A stretch of 64,000 nt of DNA from Halodesulfovibrio aestuarii (GCF_050571805.1 NZ_CP192219.1), one strand, 5' to 3'; positions 53,386-63,361 are shown, numbered from the stretch's first letter. Notes: generated by a model from the letters alone, not told the origin. Program-made: numbers and translations.

Positions 53386-54808
53386 GACGCACCCCCTCTT
53401 TCTTTACTAAATCTTTAAGGCTGTTTTTCCCGAATTTTGGTTTACTGCGGACACTCATCCACGATTTCAGAGGCCCGACAGCAGGAAGCCACTTACCAAA
53501 CAGAGCAAGCCCCTTAAGCATCATTTTGTTCATTGTCGGGCAAGTCTGTGACCGACGCCAGCCGCGCCACACCATGCTTTCCAGACAATTCTTTTTATAA
53601 CCATGCCCAGCCACACTGGCGCCGTCACTGTTTCCGTAACTTTCATCGCGCATACGGCGGATAATTTCAGGAATAGGGATTCGTACCGGACACGCCTCTG
53701 CACAGGCATCACAAAGAGAAGATGCTGTTGCAATAGCACCTTTAGGATTCAGCCCTTCAAGCTGCGGAACAAGGATTTCACCAATCGGCCCCGGATAGGT
53801 AGAACCGTAGGCATGACCGCCAATGCGTGTAAATACAGGACAATGATTCAAGCACGTTCCGCAGCGGATGCATTTAAGCACATCGCCAAGCTGCGGGTCG
53901 TTCATTATCTGTGAGCGCCCGTTGTCCAACAGCACAAGATGCACTTCTTTAGGGCCGTCACGCTCATCTTTCTTACGAGGGCCTGATATCATATTAAAAT
54001 AGGTGGTAACGCGCTGCCCCGTGGCAGAACCGCATAGCAGCCGGTAGATTGCCGGAATGTCTTCCACGTTCTCCACAAGCTTTTCGATACCCATTAAAGC
54101 AATATGCAGCGGCGGCACGGTAGTGCACATGCGTCCGTTACCTTCGTTTTCGACAAGACACAGGGTTCCGGTCTCAGCAATACCGAAGTTTACGCCCGAA
54201 ATCCCAGCATCCGCTGTTTTAAAATGCTCACGTAATGTACTGCGGACGTTTGCCAGCATTACATCGACGTCTTCCGTGTACTCCATACCTTCAACATGTT
54301 CAGCCAGCACTTCCGCAATCTGTTTTCTGTTTTTATGCACGGCAGGAACAATAATGTGGGACGGTGGCTCATGGCACAGTTGAATAATGAATTCACCAAA
54401 ATCTGTTTCAATTACTTCCTTTCCATGCTTTTCAAGGTAGGAATTCAGATGAATTTCTTCCGATGCCATGGATTTGCCTTTGACCACCTTCTTCGCAGAG
54501 TGATCTTCAAGAATAGAAAGAATAAGTTCGTTGGCATCCTTGGCAGTTTCTGCCCAATGGACAATGATGCCGTTTTTTATACATTGTGCTTCGAACCGTT
54601 CCAGCAGATCCGGCAGGTTTGCCAGCACGTCTTTTTTCATGGAACTGCCCACGTCACGCAGAAAGTCAGTCTCCTCCGGCGATGCAAACACGGTACTGCG
54701 CCGCTGAATAAGTGTATCCGTAGCGAAACGGAAGTTTGCCCGTAGCTGGCTGTCCGCCAGCGCCTCTGCCACGTTTTGCGCAAAATTAAACTTCTCGTTA
54801 CTAGCCAT
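53378..54808 (-). CDS. lutB: Lactate utilization iron-sulfur protein B
   Basis: The 476-residue product has an N-terminal LUD-like domain (about 70-300, 'GISGVNFGIAETGTLCLVENEGNGR' pattern) and a ferredoxin-type region with two [4Fe-4S] motifs: 'CIRCGTCLNHCP' and 'CDACAEACP'. It passes electrons from lactate towards the membrane pool. It overlaps lutA and lutC by 8 bases each, so the three subunits are made together. Confidence 0.95.
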   Translation of the reverse strand: MASNEKFNFAQNVAEALADSQLRANFRFATDTLIQRRSTVFASPEETDFLRDVGSSMKKDVLANLPDLLERFEAQCIKNGIIVHWAETAKDANELILSILEDHSAKKVVKGKSMASEEIHLNSYLEKHGKEVIETDFGEFIIQLCHEPPSHIIVPAVHKNRKQIAEVLAEHVEGMEYTEDVDVMLANVRSTLREHFKTADAGISGVNFGIAETGTLCLVENEGNGRMCTTVPPLHIALMGIEKLVENVEDIPAIYRLLCGSATGQRVTTYFNMISGPRKKDERDGPKEVHLVLLDNGRSQIMNDPQLGDVLKCIRCGTCLNHCPVFTRIGGHAYGSTYPGPIGEILVPQLEGLNPKGAIATASSLCDACAEACPVRIPIPEIIRRMRDESYGNSDGASVAGHGYKKNCLESMVWRGWRRSQTCPTMNKMMLKGLALFGKWLPAVGPLKSWMSVRSKPKFGKNSLKDLVKKEGVRHE

Positions 54809-55553
54809 TGATACGCTCCCAGATAAACTCCGCTATATGCTGACCCTTCACATTAATATTTTCTTTTTCCATGTGCCCTGTAATATTCATCAGACACCCG
54901 CAGTCACCGCTAAGCACCACTGATGCACCGGTTGCTACCACATCAGCAACTTTATCTGACACCATGGCTCCGGATATTTCAGGCTGTTTGATGGAGAATG
55001 TGCCGCCAAATCCGCAACATTCACGCTCACGCTCCAGTTCTATCAGCTCGACATTGCTCAACTGCTTCAGCAACGCCTTGGAATCTGCAATACAGTTTGC
55101 CTCACGCATAGCATGACACGACGAATGCCATGTGGCCTTAATCGGCGTTCCCTTATCCTGATATACTGCGTGCGCGTGCTGGTGTAAGAATGTGGTCAAC
55201 TCAATTACTCTTTCACTAAAACGTTTCACTGTGAAAAGATCAGGCGAATCTTTGAAAAGTTTCGGGTAATGCACTTGCATCATGCCCGCGCAGGAACCTG
55301 ACGGCACAACAATCGGATAATCATGTTTTGCAAAAAGCTGCACTTGTTTCCACGCGACTTCTTTCGCTTCTTCAGGGAATCCGGAGTTATATGCAGGCTG
55401 CCCGCAACAGCTTTGCTCCATGGGGTACACAACCTCATACCCTTCCCGCTCTATGAGCCGAATTGCAGCCATTGCAGAATCTGCATACATCATATCCGCA
55501 AGACAAGTTCCAAAAAAATATACCGGTGTTTTCGCCGCGCTGACTTTCTTCAT
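54801..55553 (-). CDS. lutA: Lactate utilization protein A (CCG domain protein)
   Basis: ATG at 55553 with GGGTGG upstream is chosen. The 250-residue product has two CCG domains: 'CCGQPAYNSG' (about 50) and 'CCGFGGTFSIKQPEIS' (about 185), which bind iron-sulfur clusters as in heterodisulfide-reductase subunits. With LutB and LutC it forms the lactate oxidation complex. It is first in the operon. A lactate permease, common beside such clusters, is missing here. Confidence 0.94.
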   Translation of the reverse strand: MKKVSAAKTPVYFFGTCLADMMYADSAMAAIRLIEREGYEVVYPMEQSCCGQPAYNSGFPEEAKEVAWKQVQLFAKHDYPIVVPSGSCAGMMQVHYPKLFKDSPDLFTVKRFSERVIELTTFLHQHAHAVYQDKGTPIKATWHSSCHAMREANCIADSKALLKQLSNVELIELERERECCGFGGTFSIKQPEISGAMVSDKVADVVATGASVVLSGDCGCLMNITGHMEKENINVKGQHIAEFIWERING

Positions 55554-55726
55554 GTTCCACCCTTTAATCACAAGCTTAATTGACTGTAAAAACTATCTTT
55601 TTACAACTTTAAAAAACGCTTGATTAGTTACACGAACAAGCATACAAGCGTCCTCACGCTTTCGACTAATTATCAATTTTTAACGTACCACCCAGCAATA
55701 TTATTGTCTTTTATAGCAGGAAAACC

Positions 55727-56347
55727 ATGCCAACAATCATGATGCTTAATTCGTTTACTGAAACCTACGTCAAATTTTTCTTCATACTGACCCCGTTCTT
55801 CGTGATCAGTATGTTTTTGGCGCTTACCGTTGACATGCCTAAAGAAAAACAGCGTAAAACAGCAATCCGTACAACATTTGCCGTTATCATTGCAGCATTC
55901 ACGCTGTTTTATTTTGGCAATACCCTTTTTGCTATCTTCGGAATTACGCTTGATGCATTCCGAATCGGCTCTGGTGCGCTGCTGTTCCTGTCCGCAGTAC
56001 ATCTTATTCAAGGAACTAAAGCGCCTATAAAAAATCCGGGCGATATCGAAGAAGATGCCGATATCAGCGTTGTTCCGCTTGCTATCCCTGTTGTTATCGG
56101 CCCTGCGACTATTGGTACCCTGCTCATCATGGGTGCACAGATCACGGATACCCCAACCCGCATTGCAAGCAGCTTCGGACTCCTCGCTGCTATCCTCTCT
56201 GTAGGATTCCTGCTCTACGTAGCTCCGCACATCCAGAGGGTCATCGGCACAATCGGTCTCTCCATCATGAGTAAGATCAGCGGCCTTATCCTCTCCGCAA
56301 TCTCTGCACAGATTGTGTTTACAGGTATTAAAAATTTCCTGTTCTAG
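55727..56347 (+). CDS. MarC family membrane protein
   Basis: The 206-residue product has six membrane spans and the MarC/UPF0056 signatures: 'FFILTPFFVISMFLALT' at the start (P in the first span) and 'VPLAIPVVIGPATIGTLLI' in the middle. MarC proteins were once linked to multiple antibiotic resistance, but the true role is unknown. AGCAGGAAAACC precedes the ATG. It is divergent from lutA and ends in a 20-bp terminator. Confidence 0.92.
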   Translation: MPTIMMLNSFTETYVKFFFILTPFFVISMFLALTVDMPKEKQRKTAIRTTFAVIIAAFTLFYFGNTLFAIFGITLDAFRIGSGALLFLSAVHLIQGTKAPIKNPGDIEEDADISVVPLAIPVVIGPATIGTLLIMGAQITDTPTRIASSFGLLAAILSVGFLLYVAPHIQRVIGTIGLSIMSKISGLILSAISAQIVFTGIKNFLF

Positions 56348-56363
56348 TCTAATCCATATCATA

Positions 56364-56409
56364 AAAAACTCAAAAAGCCAGAACAGTTATTCTGGCTTTT
56401 TGAGTTTTT
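56364..56409 (+). terminator. Intrinsic terminator of the marC-like gene
   Basis: Perfect 20-bp arms (56364-56383 and 56390-56409) with a 6-base loop; the stem base is AAAAACTC/GAGTTTTT, so the T run is part of the stem. Confidence 0.85.
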
Positions 56410-56581
56410 CTCCGGCGACTCTCAGAAGTACAAGAACTACTTATCGTCTCCGGCAGGAGCTGACAGACTCTGTCCCCATTTAATTTTTTTGATGCGCAAT
56501 AATCCCTCTCTCCAACGAGATATCTTTTTCTTCATCCCAATAATGCTTCCCATTCTAACCTTTTCTTATTATTAGTAGATC

Positions 56582-57439
56582 ATGATACTACTCTGTACCT
56601 TGCTACTTTTATTTATACTGGGATGCTACGTATTCGCAGTTGTGACGTACCTGCTCTACTGGTACGAACACCAGTCACGAATTGAGAGCCTGTTTGACTC
56701 ACGCGAAAATGCGCTCCGCGCTGTGCACCGTGGTGTTTTTTCAGCGTTCAAAGCACAGATTTTTGTTTTCAGCATGTATTTCGGAGGCACGATTGTTCAG
56801 CGCTGGAAAAACAGAAATTCACTGCCACTCGCAGCAACTGAATATCCAATAATTATGGTTCATGGTTTATTCCATAACTGTTCTGCCTGGTTTTTATACC
56901 GCCGCTGGTTCAAAAAATACGGTCTGACCAACTGTGCAACATTTACCTATTCGAGCCGTAAAGCGTTTGACGTAGTAAGCGCTGAGTTGACCAGCTATCT
57001 GGAAACAGTTCTGGAACAAGAGCCGGCAATAAGGCCAGTGCTTATCGGTCATAGTCTCGGTGGGCTGCTGCTGCGCGACTGGCTGGCACGCTCTGAATAT
57101 GCTGACAGGGTTGCAGGAGTAATCACGCTGGGCGCCCCCATGCAGGGAAGCAAGCTGGCAACATTTGCAGCAACATCACTTGGAAGACAGCTGGATTTCA
57201 AGGGGCAGGTAATTCAACAAATAGAAAAACAAGAGCAAGCTCACGCTGCTCATAATGTACCGTGCTACATGTTCTATTCCCCTGTAGACAACATGGTGCT
57301 ACCTCAGAATAGCGTGGCAACACCTTTAAAAAACTGGAGAGCGATCAAAACAAGACCTGTAAGCCACCTCGCGATGCTCTTCGACAAAACAATTGCGAAT
57401 CAGGTTGCGGAAACAACAAAAACTATTTTTAAAAAATAA
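56582..57439 (+). CDS. Membrane-anchored alpha/beta hydrolase (lipase-like)
   Basis: The 285-residue product has one N-terminal span ('LLCTLLLLFILGCYVFAVVTYLL') and an alpha/beta hydrolase domain. 'MVHGLFHNCSAW' is the oxyanion region and 'GHSLGGLL' is the nucleophile elbow with Ser. 'LGAPMQGSK' follows. The last His is probably in 'SHLAMLF'. Relatives are triacylglycerol lipases and PGAP1-like esterases. The anchor suggests action at the inner membrane. A small terminator-like hairpin follows about 100 bases downstream. Confidence 0.82.
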   Translation: MILLCTLLLLFILGCYVFAVVTYLLYWYEHQSRIESLFDSRENALRAVHRGVFSAFKAQIFVFSMYFGGTIVQRWKNRNSLPLAATEYPIIMVHGLFHNCSAWFLYRRWFKKYGLTNCATFTYSSRKAFDVVSAELTSYLETVLEQEPAIRPVLIGHSLGGLLLRDWLARSEYADRVAGVITLGAPMQGSKLATFAATSLGRQLDFKGQVIQQIEKQEQAHAAHNVPCYMFYSPVDNMVLPQNSVATPLKNWRAIKTRPVSHLAMLFDKTIANQVAETTKTIFKK

Positions 57440-57777
57440 TTTTTTCTTTCTGCACAACTTTCATTTCCCGCCTGTTAGTCTTTTTATGTTCGATAGTAAG
57501 AGTACAAGAGCTCACGTAATATTAGGATAAAACAAGCGATAGCCCTTACCAAATGGGGGCTTTTTGCTTGTCCATCTCTGCGTGATATTGTATTGAACAA
57601 ACACACAATGTTTCTAGTCATGATTTTGACACACACCTCTCCTCCACTATCTTCCCTTCCCGTTTCACCTAGAGTTCCAAGATCACAGCTGATTCGGCAC
57701 ACATTTTGCTCAAACAGAGCATACGCCACTATTATCATTTTGATCGGCAAATCTTGCCGCATTTTTTGGAGGATACC
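57440..57777. other. Intergenic region
   Basis: Contains the hairpin at 57541-57561 and the leader of the GGDEF gene (GGAGG before GTG at 57778). No gene was seen. Confidence 0.5.
57541..57561 (+). terminator. Candidate intrinsic terminator of the hydrolase gene
   Basis: AGCCC/GGGCT stem followed by TTTTTGCTTG. The stem is short. Confidence 0.5.
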
Positions 57778-59250
57778 GTGATCGGCCAAACTAAGAAGCT
57801 CATGTGGGGACTGGGCATCAATGATGAAGATGCAGAAGTCATTCAGCACGCCGCTGGAGATCGATTCGCACTTAGTTGCTTTCCCATCGGTGTTACTCCA
57901 ACGATTGACCAGCTGGAAACAGAAGAGCCGTGCCTTCTCTGGATCTCAAAACAGGGGTGGGATACTCTCAAGACGCTTCCAGCAAGCAGTATTGCACATC
58001 TAGAAGTAATGTCACGCATCCTTATTATGGGTGGTGACTACGATCTTGCAGAGCTTGAATCATTACTTGAATGTGGTTTTACCGAAATCATCAAGCCGCC
58101 TATTACAGAATCACGAGCCCGTGAAGTCTTGCTTTCCGCAGTTGAAACACAGAATCTGTATCAGGACATCATGCACATGACGCGCGAGATTTGTCTGGAT
58201 CGCGAAATTCTGGAACGCAAGAACGACATGCTCAGCTTCATCATATCCTTTCTGGAAAAGGTCACACAGCATCTTGACCCGACAGAAATTTTACGCGCAG
58301 CTCAGACAGAGCTTAAAACCCTGCTGCCAGTTTCAGCCATTAATGCTATCTGCTGGTCCCCGCAGGACACAACAAACATCCACGCATCCGTGTATGTTGC
58401 CAGCAGCAAAAAAGACAGCATTGCAAATAGATGGACAGAAAAACTTAAAGCGCATGCAGAGGGTTTGCTCGGCGAAGCAGTTGTCAGCACAGACATGAAC
58501 TACATGGGCACTGTTACCACAGACATTTTGCCTTCTTCCGACTCACTGCTTGCAGTTAACCTTGAGCACAGCGGTGTAACTTTTGGTGTAGTCATGATCC
58601 AGTGTCATGAACAGCCACAGCTCGGCAAAGATCAAATACAAATTTTACAGTCTGCACTTTCACATCTCACGCTGGGGCTTAACAATGCCATGCTGTATAC
58701 GTCCGCACAGCACGATGCAGACATTGACGGTTTGACGCAGCTGTACAACAGACGCCACTTCGAGACGCGCCTTCAGGAAGAAGACTTCAGACACAGAAGG
58801 TACGGCCACTCGTTATGTCTGATGATTGCAGACATCGATAACTTCAAACGGATTAATGATTCACACGGTCACCTTGCCGGTGATGCTGTATTAAGAGACT
58901 TCAGCAAAATCCTTGAGACTTCGCTCCGCACTTCCGACTATATTGCACGGTTCGGTGGCGAAGAGTTTGCGGTAATACTTCCATGCACTCCTGCCAGCCA
59001 CGCAGCGTTATTGGCAGAACGAATCCGTATTCAAATTGAACAGCATGATTTTGTTACGGACAAAGGAATACTTAACGCTACTGCCAGCTTTGGCGTAGCC
59101 TGTATTGATCTTACCCGTGAGGAGCCTCCTGTGGAGATGATCCGTCGGGCAGACGCCGCGCTCTATTGTGCTAAAGATGAAGGCAAGAATCAGGTAAGCA
59201 TTCTATATCCGGACAATAGCCTTTTGGTTGCCGGAGGTTATGCAACTTGA
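57778..59250 (+). CDS. Diguanylate cyclase with N-terminal receiver-like and GAF-like domains
   Basis: GTG at 57778 is chosen because GGAGG lies five bases upstream; an ATG at 57706 has none. The 490-residue product has a degenerate receiver-like domain (about 10-125) that lacks an obvious phosphorylation pocket, then a GAF-like middle (about 165-310). A GGDEF domain (about 325-475) has the active motif 'GGEEF' and the product-inhibition site 'RTSD' five residues before it. It should make cyclic di-GMP. The N-terminal half likely binds a partner rather than phosphate. A short terminator follows. Confidence 0.88.
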   Translation: MIGQTKKLMWGLGINDEDAEVIQHAAGDRFALSCFPIGVTPTIDQLETEEPCLLWISKQGWDTLKTLPASSIAHLEVMSRILIMGGDYDLAELESLLECGFTEIIKPPITESRAREVLLSAVETQNLYQDIMHMTREICLDREILERKNDMLSFIISFLEKVTQHLDPTEILRAAQTELKTLLPVSAINAICWSPQDTTNIHASVYVASSKKDSIANRWTEKLKAHAEGLLGEAVVSTDMNYMGTVTTDILPSSDSLLAVNLEHSGVTFGVVMIQCHEQPQLGKDQIQILQSALSHLTLGLNNAMLYTSAQHDADIDGLTQLYNRRHFETRLQEEDFRHRRYGHSLCLMIADIDNFKRINDSHGHLAGDAVLRDFSKILETSLRTSDYIARFGGEEFAVILPCTPASHAALLAERIRIQIEQHDFVTDKGILNATASFGVACIDLTREEPPVEMIRRADAALYCAKDEGKNQVSILYPDNSLLVAGGYAT

Positions 59251-59284
59251 CCTCATAACGAATAGAGCCTATTTACGTTGCCGA

Positions 59285-59309
59285 AAAATCGGGCTGTTTT
59301 CCCGGTTTT
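59285..59309 (+). terminator. Intrinsic terminator of the GGDEF gene
   Basis: AAAATCGGG/CCCGGTTTT stem (one G-T pair) with a 7-base loop; the T run is part of the stem. Confidence 0.6.
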
Positions 59310-59332
59310 AATCGCTTCAAGGAGTATTCGTC

Positions 59333-60019
59333 GTGAACGAAGTATTATGGATTAGCTTCGCAATTACAGACCTCTGTATTGCACTGATGCTCTATAGGTT
59401 CTTTGGCAGGATCGGCCTGTTTGCCGTTATTGTCTTCAACCTTCTTCTTTGTAACCTTCAGGTTCTTAAAACTGTAGAGTTATTCGGGCTTACTACAACG
59501 CTCGGTAATATTCTCTATGCCGGAGTGTTCCTGGCAACGGACATGCTCAGTGAATTCTACGGAAAGCGCGAGGCACAAAAAGGCGTCCTGCTTGGTTTTG
59601 TCACCCTCGTCCTTATGACTGTATACATGCAAATTGCTCTGCATTTTGCACCTGCTGCAGACGATTTTGCACAACCGCATCTGGAAGCCATTTTCGGATT
59701 CCTTCCACGCATCGCGGTTGCGTCCATGCTCGCCTACCTTACATCACAAATGCACGATGTATGGGCGTTCCATTTCTGGAAAGAAAAAACGAACGGCAGA
59801 ATGCTGTGGCTGCGCAACAACGCATCAACGCTTGTTTCGCAATTTCTCGATTCCACTATCTTCTGCCTTATCGCCTTCTACGGCGTATTCCCCACAGCAG
59901 TTCTTGTGGAGATTCTTATCACTACAATAATCTTTAAAGCTGTTGTGTCTCTTTTGGACACACCGTTTATCTATCTTGCAAGACGGGTGCACGCCGCACT
60001 TCCAGAACATGCGCACTAA
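59333..60019 (+). CDS. Queuosine precursor transporter (YhhQ/VUT family)
   Basis: GTG start at 59333 with AGGAG upstream. The 228-residue product has six membrane spans and the family signatures 'ATDMLSEFYGKREAQKGVLLGF' (shortened: D-x-L-x-E-x-Y-G-K-x-x-A) and 'WLRNNASTLVSQFLDSTIF' (N-x-x-S-x-x-x-S-Q-x-x-D). YhhQ takes up preQ0 or preQ1 for tRNA queuosine synthesis. No preQ1 riboswitch was recognised in the short leader. A strong terminator follows about 70 bases after the stop. Confidence 0.93.
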   Translation: MNEVLWISFAITDLCIALMLYRFFGRIGLFAVIVFNLLLCNLQVLKTVELFGLTTTLGNILYAGVFLATDMLSEFYGKREAQKGVLLGFVTLVLMTVYMQIALHFAPAADDFAQPHLEAIFGFLPRIAVASMLAYLTSQMHDVWAFHFWKEKTNGRMLWLRNNASTLVSQFLDSTIFCLIAFYGVFPTAVLVEILITTIIFKAVVSLLDTPFIYLARRVHAALPEHAH

Positions 60020-60045
60020 GTAACACACATTTAGTTAACAAAATT

Positions 60046-60067
60046 CCCTAGGTCATATTACCTAGGG
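60046..60067. other. 8-bp perfect hairpin
   Basis: CCCTAGGT and ACCTAGGG with a 6-base loop, between the stop codon and the terminator of the transporter gene. It has no T run and could protect the 3' end or be a regulator site. Confidence 0.35.
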
Positions 60068-60087
60068 CGCGCAAGATAACTGTTAAA

Positions 60088-60121
60088 AACAGCCCAAGTC
60101 CTCTCAGGTGCTTGGGCTGTT
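60088..60121 (+). terminator. Intrinsic terminator of the queuosine transporter gene
   Basis: AACAGCCCAAG/CTTGGGCTGTT stem followed by T5-6. Confidence 0.85.
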
Positions 60122-60424
60122 TTTTTGTTTTTTATCTAAGGTCATATATTGTTAGTATTAGAACTAACATCTCCCCCGCTACATCATAACTATGCCCCCT
60201 CATTTGGCGCTAATCTCAGACGAATGAAGAAAGACACGAGAAAAAGCGTTTATTCATCTAAGACAGCCCCGCATACAAAACACCTTAATTTTCGATAAAT
60301 CCATTAAATAATATCATTTTTTCTCTTACACCCTGTACTGAACTAAGTACTTTTGTTCAAAGTTAGCAACAAGAATAGTTAGTAGTTTTTAATAGTGTTG
60401 GAGAACCTTAAGAGAGGGATCCGT

Positions 60425-63361
60425 ATGGAACACGATATTACCATATTGAAGATGAAGGCGAGGACAATAGGGAGCATCTGTTTAGTTATAGCACTCATAA
60501 TCAGTTGTACCCTTAAGGCAAAAGCTGAAATTATTGATCCGCAACACATCACAACCCCATCCACTCCTCAGGCATATGCAGAACATATTACGACACCGTA
60601 TATTGAATCATCAACATCCAGTAAAAATTACTGGGGGCTATTCTTTGAAAACCTAGGGGCTGAGTCTCCAGAGTCATACACCATTGCGTCATCCATTGAG
60701 TATGACGAGCTATCGCTCGATTGGGATAATATTGCCCTGTATGGCATCCAAAACAATTTTTCCACCATGTCTCTTTATGTCAATAAATACATAGATATTA
60801 ATGCGTCAGGCGCAGACAACGTCACCACTAGCGGAGTTGTGAGGCTAGTAGGAATCGACTCTCTTGGCAACATTACTACATCTTCAGACGCATCGATAAG
60901 CATCATTAGCGAAGGTGCAGGTGCACAGGGCGCTGGAGATATCACAATACCTGATGTCTGGGCTGTTGCGACAGGCGTACAAACAACTGGTAATGGCACT
61001 GTGCTCACTATAAATGGTGATGTAACTGTAGAAGCACATGGCGGGTGCACCCAAGCCGAGGCAACTGGACACACCATGGCATCTGCCAACGGAATTCTAC
61101 ACAGCGGTGCCACAGGCGAAATTGAGAACAACGGAACGCTTAAGGTTATTGCTCGTAGTGGAGCCATATCAAATCAAAGTGCAGGGGTAATGGCATATGG
61201 GATACAATCTTCCGGTACTACACGCATTACCAACACAGGGAAAATAACCGTTGAAGGATGGGCCGGAGAAACCACCTCTTCTAATCTGTCGTATGCTAAA
61301 GCCGGAGTCTCGACGTATGGCATTAAAGGAGCTGGTGAGGTCATCAACTCTGGTGAGATCTCAGTCAATGCGCAATCTGGCACAGGCATGCAATCCGGCA
61401 TTAATGCATTTGGTATATATGGAGCTGATGTTACGAACGACGGAACCGTCATTGTTGAGAGCGTAGGCGGAGTAAGTTCTAGTTATAACTCATCAGGGAG
61501 TACTTACGGACTGTATAGCAAGGGAAATCTTGATAACAGCGGGGATGTAACTGTTACCTCCAAAGGCGGCACGCTTTTAAAAAGCGGCGTAGCGGTGCCC
61601 TTAACTGTGTCTGCAACTGGTATTCTGTCCGGTACGGGCAGTGTTAAAAACACAGGAGACATTTACGTTCGTGTTGAAGGTGCCAGCTGTAACACGGAAA
61701 CCAGCGCCACCAGCAACTATGCACTGGGGTATGGCTTGGACACAAAGGCATCAACAATTTCTAACACAGGCAATATCGATCTCCATGTGGTTGGTGGTGC
61801 ATATGATACGAATAATGGTGGCGTTCCTACTCCCGTCTATGCCTATGGTCTTGTAGTCAGAAACGATGCAACACTGCATTCATCTGGTCTGATTCATGTC
61901 ACCGCTGAAATGAATCCATCAATCACAGCATCTCTTGCCCCTGAAGAACGAAACCTGCACACATATCAGGTTATCACAGTAGGAAATTTACGTATTACGG
62001 GGTATGCCATGGAACTTGGGCATGAACAGGGTGAATTTAACCGCATGTATCAAGGAGTAATCGGTTCAGTAGACGAAGCAACTGTGACCTTTGATAATAC
62101 AAAACTGTTCGTGCATCTAACAGATGATTATAAAAATGGCTTATACGACATCCCAAGACTGTGGAAACAGGAAACAGCAGAACAGAAAGCGGCAAACCCT
62201 AACCAGTTTGCATCGCTTGAATCAGTTAATGTTCCTCCGGGTGTTAAGATTGAACTATTCCCCGGAAACGTTTCAACACCACAGCGAATTGGACTGAATT
62301 ATGAGCCTGAGGTTTCAACGCCTCTTAAACAGGCTTTGATAAGCATGAAGCTGGAAAGCCATATTCATGCGATCATACAAAATAACCTTGCTGGGCGCAT
62401 GATGTTCCGTGTTCTCCCTGACGCAAACCCGCAACAAAGTGATACCCTTGATGGGTACGGTGTTTCAAGCGCCTCCTCCACTATGGTTGCTTCTCTTTCA
62501 AATCCAAACATTCTGCCCGTAATGACTGCCAAGCAAACTAATCGACACTCGCTATTTATGCGCCCTGTCTATGTTAACTCCAACGACTCAGCCAGCTCCG
62601 GTTACAACAGCAATACCTATGGCTTTGTATTGGGGTACAACTATAATATGAACGAGGAGCTTAATGACTGTTACGTAGGTTTCCATGCAGGATACACACG
62701 GGGCGATATCCGATACACCGGAGAGGATTACGGAAAACGAAAAGAGTTTGTGGATACCTATTATGGCGGTGTTCACGGCATTAAACGTTTCAATAGCAAC
62801 GTACTACTTTCAGGCGAGGCTTCCTTCTTCTACGTTGATAGCGAGATGACAGACGACAATCCAACCAACCGTGAAACCGCCCGCTATGACTCCGTGAGCA
62901 TCCGTGCCGAAGCTGATCTGGGATACCTTTGGACGGTAAGCGGACATAACATCATTCCTGAAGTGGGATTGCAATACGTATGGCAGCACCGCGATCCGTT
63001 CACCACAGACAATAAGGATTCAGCAGACATTACATATGGCACCATGGATAATCATGAACTCTATGGTAATGCGCGCGTGAAGTGGACAAAACAGTTTGTT
63101 GCAGTTGAAAATTGGCGTATTACCCCGCTGGTTGGTGTAGGTATCACACAAGTCCTCACAGATGGTGAAATCTCCAACACTATGCGACTTGGCAATGAAA
63201 CCCAACTTGTGGTCGATCAGGATGAAAATACAACCTTTACACCGGAAGCAAACATCACAGTAGCCAAAGATAACTACTACGCCGCAGCAGGCTACACCGG
63301 CGGATTTGGTGGAACAACAAAAAACAACCTGTTCTGGCTCCAGCTTGGCGTAAACTTTTAG
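60425..63361 (+). CDS. Autotransporter with repeat-built beta-helix passenger
   Basis: ATG at 60425 with GAGAGGG upstream is chosen over an upstream TTG. The 978-residue product has a signal peptide (about 10-36, ending 'KAKAE'). The passenger (about 40-560) contains eight or nine degenerate repeats of 30-40 residues of the form N-[TSD]-G-x-[IV]-x-V ... Y-G-[IL], typical of right-handed beta-helix rungs. A linker and a beta barrel of about 270 residues follow, ending in 'LGVNF' with the C-terminal Phe used for insertion. It should be a surface or secreted adhesin-like protein. No protease motif is visible. Confidence 0.88.
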   Translation: MEHDITILKMKARTIGSICLVIALIISCTLKAKAEIIDPQHITTPSTPQAYAEHITTPYIESSTSSKNYWGLFFENLGAESPESYTIASSIEYDELSLDWDNIALYGIQNNFSTMSLYVNKYIDINASGADNVTTSGVVRLVGIDSLGNITTSSDASISIISEGAGAQGAGDITIPDVWAVATGVQTTGNGTVLTINGDVTVEAHGGCTQAEATGHTMASANGILHSGATGEIENNGTLKVIARSGAISNQSAGVMAYGIQSSGTTRITNTGKITVEGWAGETTSSNLSYAKAGVSTYGIKGAGEVINSGEISVNAQSGTGMQSGINAFGIYGADVTNDGTVIVESVGGVSSSYNSSGSTYGLYSKGNLDNSGDVTVTSKGGTLLKSGVAVPLTVSATGILSGTGSVKNTGDIYVRVEGASCNTETSATSNYALGYGLDTKASTISNTGNIDLHVVGGAYDTNNGGVPTPVYAYGLVVRNDATLHSSGLIHVTAEMNPSITASLAPEERNLHTYQVITVGNLRITGYAMELGHEQGEFNRMYQGVIGSVDEATVTFDNTKLFVHLTDDYKNGLYDIPRLWKQETAEQKAANPNQFASLESVNVPPGVKIELFPGNVSTPQRIGLNYEPEVSTPLKQALISMKLESHIHAIIQNNLAGRMMFRVLPDANPQQSDTLDGYGVSSASSTMVASLSNPNILPVMTAKQTNRHSLFMRPVYVNSNDSASSGYNSNTYGFVLGYNYNMNEELNDCYVGFHAGYTRGDIRYTGEDYGKRKEFVDTYYGGVHGIKRFNSNVLLSGEASFFYVDSEMTDDNPTNRETARYDSVSIRAEADLGYLWTVSGHNIIPEVGLQYVWQHRDPFTTDNKDSADITYGTMDNHELYGNARVKWTKQFVAVENWRITPLVGVGITQVLTDGEISNTMRLGNETQLVVDQDENTTFTPEANITVAKDNYYAAAGYTGGFGGTTKNNLFWLQLGVNF

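Larger units (their letters stand above)
60020..60424. other. Intergenic region before the autotransporter
   Basis: Holds a perfect hairpin CCCTAGGT/ACCTAGGG (60046-60067) and the terminator at 60088-60121. No gene was seen in the remaining 300 bases. Confidence 0.5.

Noticed and set aside
59251..59332. preQ1 riboswitch ahead of the queuosine transporter
   Set aside because: The leader shows only a terminator-like hairpin and no preQ1 core sequence.
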